The translations under genes and the position numbers were made by a program. The notes beneath the pieces were generated by a model that saw only the letters and a list, made by a program, of their open reading frames with translations, was not told the DNA's origin and did not search any database. Source: Peribacillus glennii (GTDB taxonomy: Bacteria > Bacillota > Bacilli > Bacillales > DSM-1321). Taken from it: a stretch of 64,000 bases of DNA. Position 1 is the stretch's first letter. Every line of letters begins with the position of its first letter. Shown in pieces: positions 63,963 through 64,000 of this stretch. The stretch covers positions 178,251 through 242,250 of the forward strand of contig NZ_QVTD01000001.1 of the NCBI RefSeq assembly GCF_003429105.1, read 5' to 3'.

Positions 63963-64000
63963 ATGTATTAGTCTTTCTGGCAGCGATTTTAGGTATCTTG
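63959..64000 (+). CDS. Second YibE/F family protein, 3' partial
   Basis: ATG 63959 overlaps the preceding stop by 4 nt; the visible start MNVLVFLAAILGIL is a membrane helix. YibE/F proteins commonly occur as adjacent pairs. The gene runs off the window. Confidence 0.7.
   Translation, partial: MNVLVFLAAILGIL

Noticed and set aside
1..64000. CRISPR array
   Set aside because: No regularly spaced short repeats with unique spacers were found; the regular repeats at 22500-23580 are codons of the LRR protein.

Overview
The window comes from the chromosome of an endospore-forming Bacillaceae bacterium. The evidence is a GerA-type germinant receptor operon, a spoVAC-spoVAD-spoVAEb operon with a YhcN/YlaJ lipoprotein, CotW- and CotX-like coat proteins, SpoVIF, YjcZ, a KinB-like kinase, and many genes with Bacillus homologues (YxjG with a SAM riboswitch, YjcH/YjcG/YjcF, YjcD, YabR, MntH with MntR boxes). 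Base composition is low-GC. The gene order is not that of B. subtilis, although the yjcH-yjcG-yjcF ... yjcD-spoVIF-yjcZ block resembles it.

Layout. 1-21 kb is mostly ordinary genome: a surface beta-helix protein, the gerXA-XB-XC operon on the minus strand, CBO0543-family membrane proteins, a riboswitch-controlled methionine synthase, a secreted subtilase, a SUV3-like RNA helicase, a manganese catalase and a KGG-repeat stress protein behind a sigma-B-like promoter. From 21221 to 31432 lies a 10.1-kb integrated element. It is bounded by a 100-bp direct repeat that contains the 3' part of tRNA-Val(GAC) and the tRNA terminator. A tyrosine integrase without its N-terminal half sits beside the intact tRNA. 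Its cargo is a decayed leucine-rich-repeat surface protein, a DUF2975 / XRE regulator / DUF4153 module, a GNAT acetyltransferase, small unknown proteins and a sporulation-type histidine kinase.

31.5-45 kb and 54.7-59 kb are accessory DNA: short single-gene units (HAD, TPR, VOC, YolD-like, sigma factor plus DUF4030, EamA, BstA, KtrB) mixed with gene debris. Many are separated by copies of a dispersed intergenic repeat whose two conserved modules flank a variable hairpin. All copies I found are in one orientation except one. 45-54.7 kb is a conserved sporulation and housekeeping block. 59-64 kb holds YabR, ZupT, MntH and a YibE/F pair.

Points of most interest. (1) A DsbA/FrnE-like oxidoreductase at 31637-32248 has an in-frame TGA exactly where the first active-site cysteine (CPFC) should be, followed 20 nt later by a hairpin with a GGC loop. 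It is either a selenoprotein candidate or a single nonsense mutation. (2) The repeat-bounded, cassette-like architecture of the accessory region. (3) The tRNA-Val element. (4) LexA-box promoters in front of a WYL-domain mini-protein and a YolD-like protein. (5) A spoVA2-like operon. At least seven genes carry one-base frameshifts, several at homopolymers, so either decay is widespread or the assembly has indel errors.
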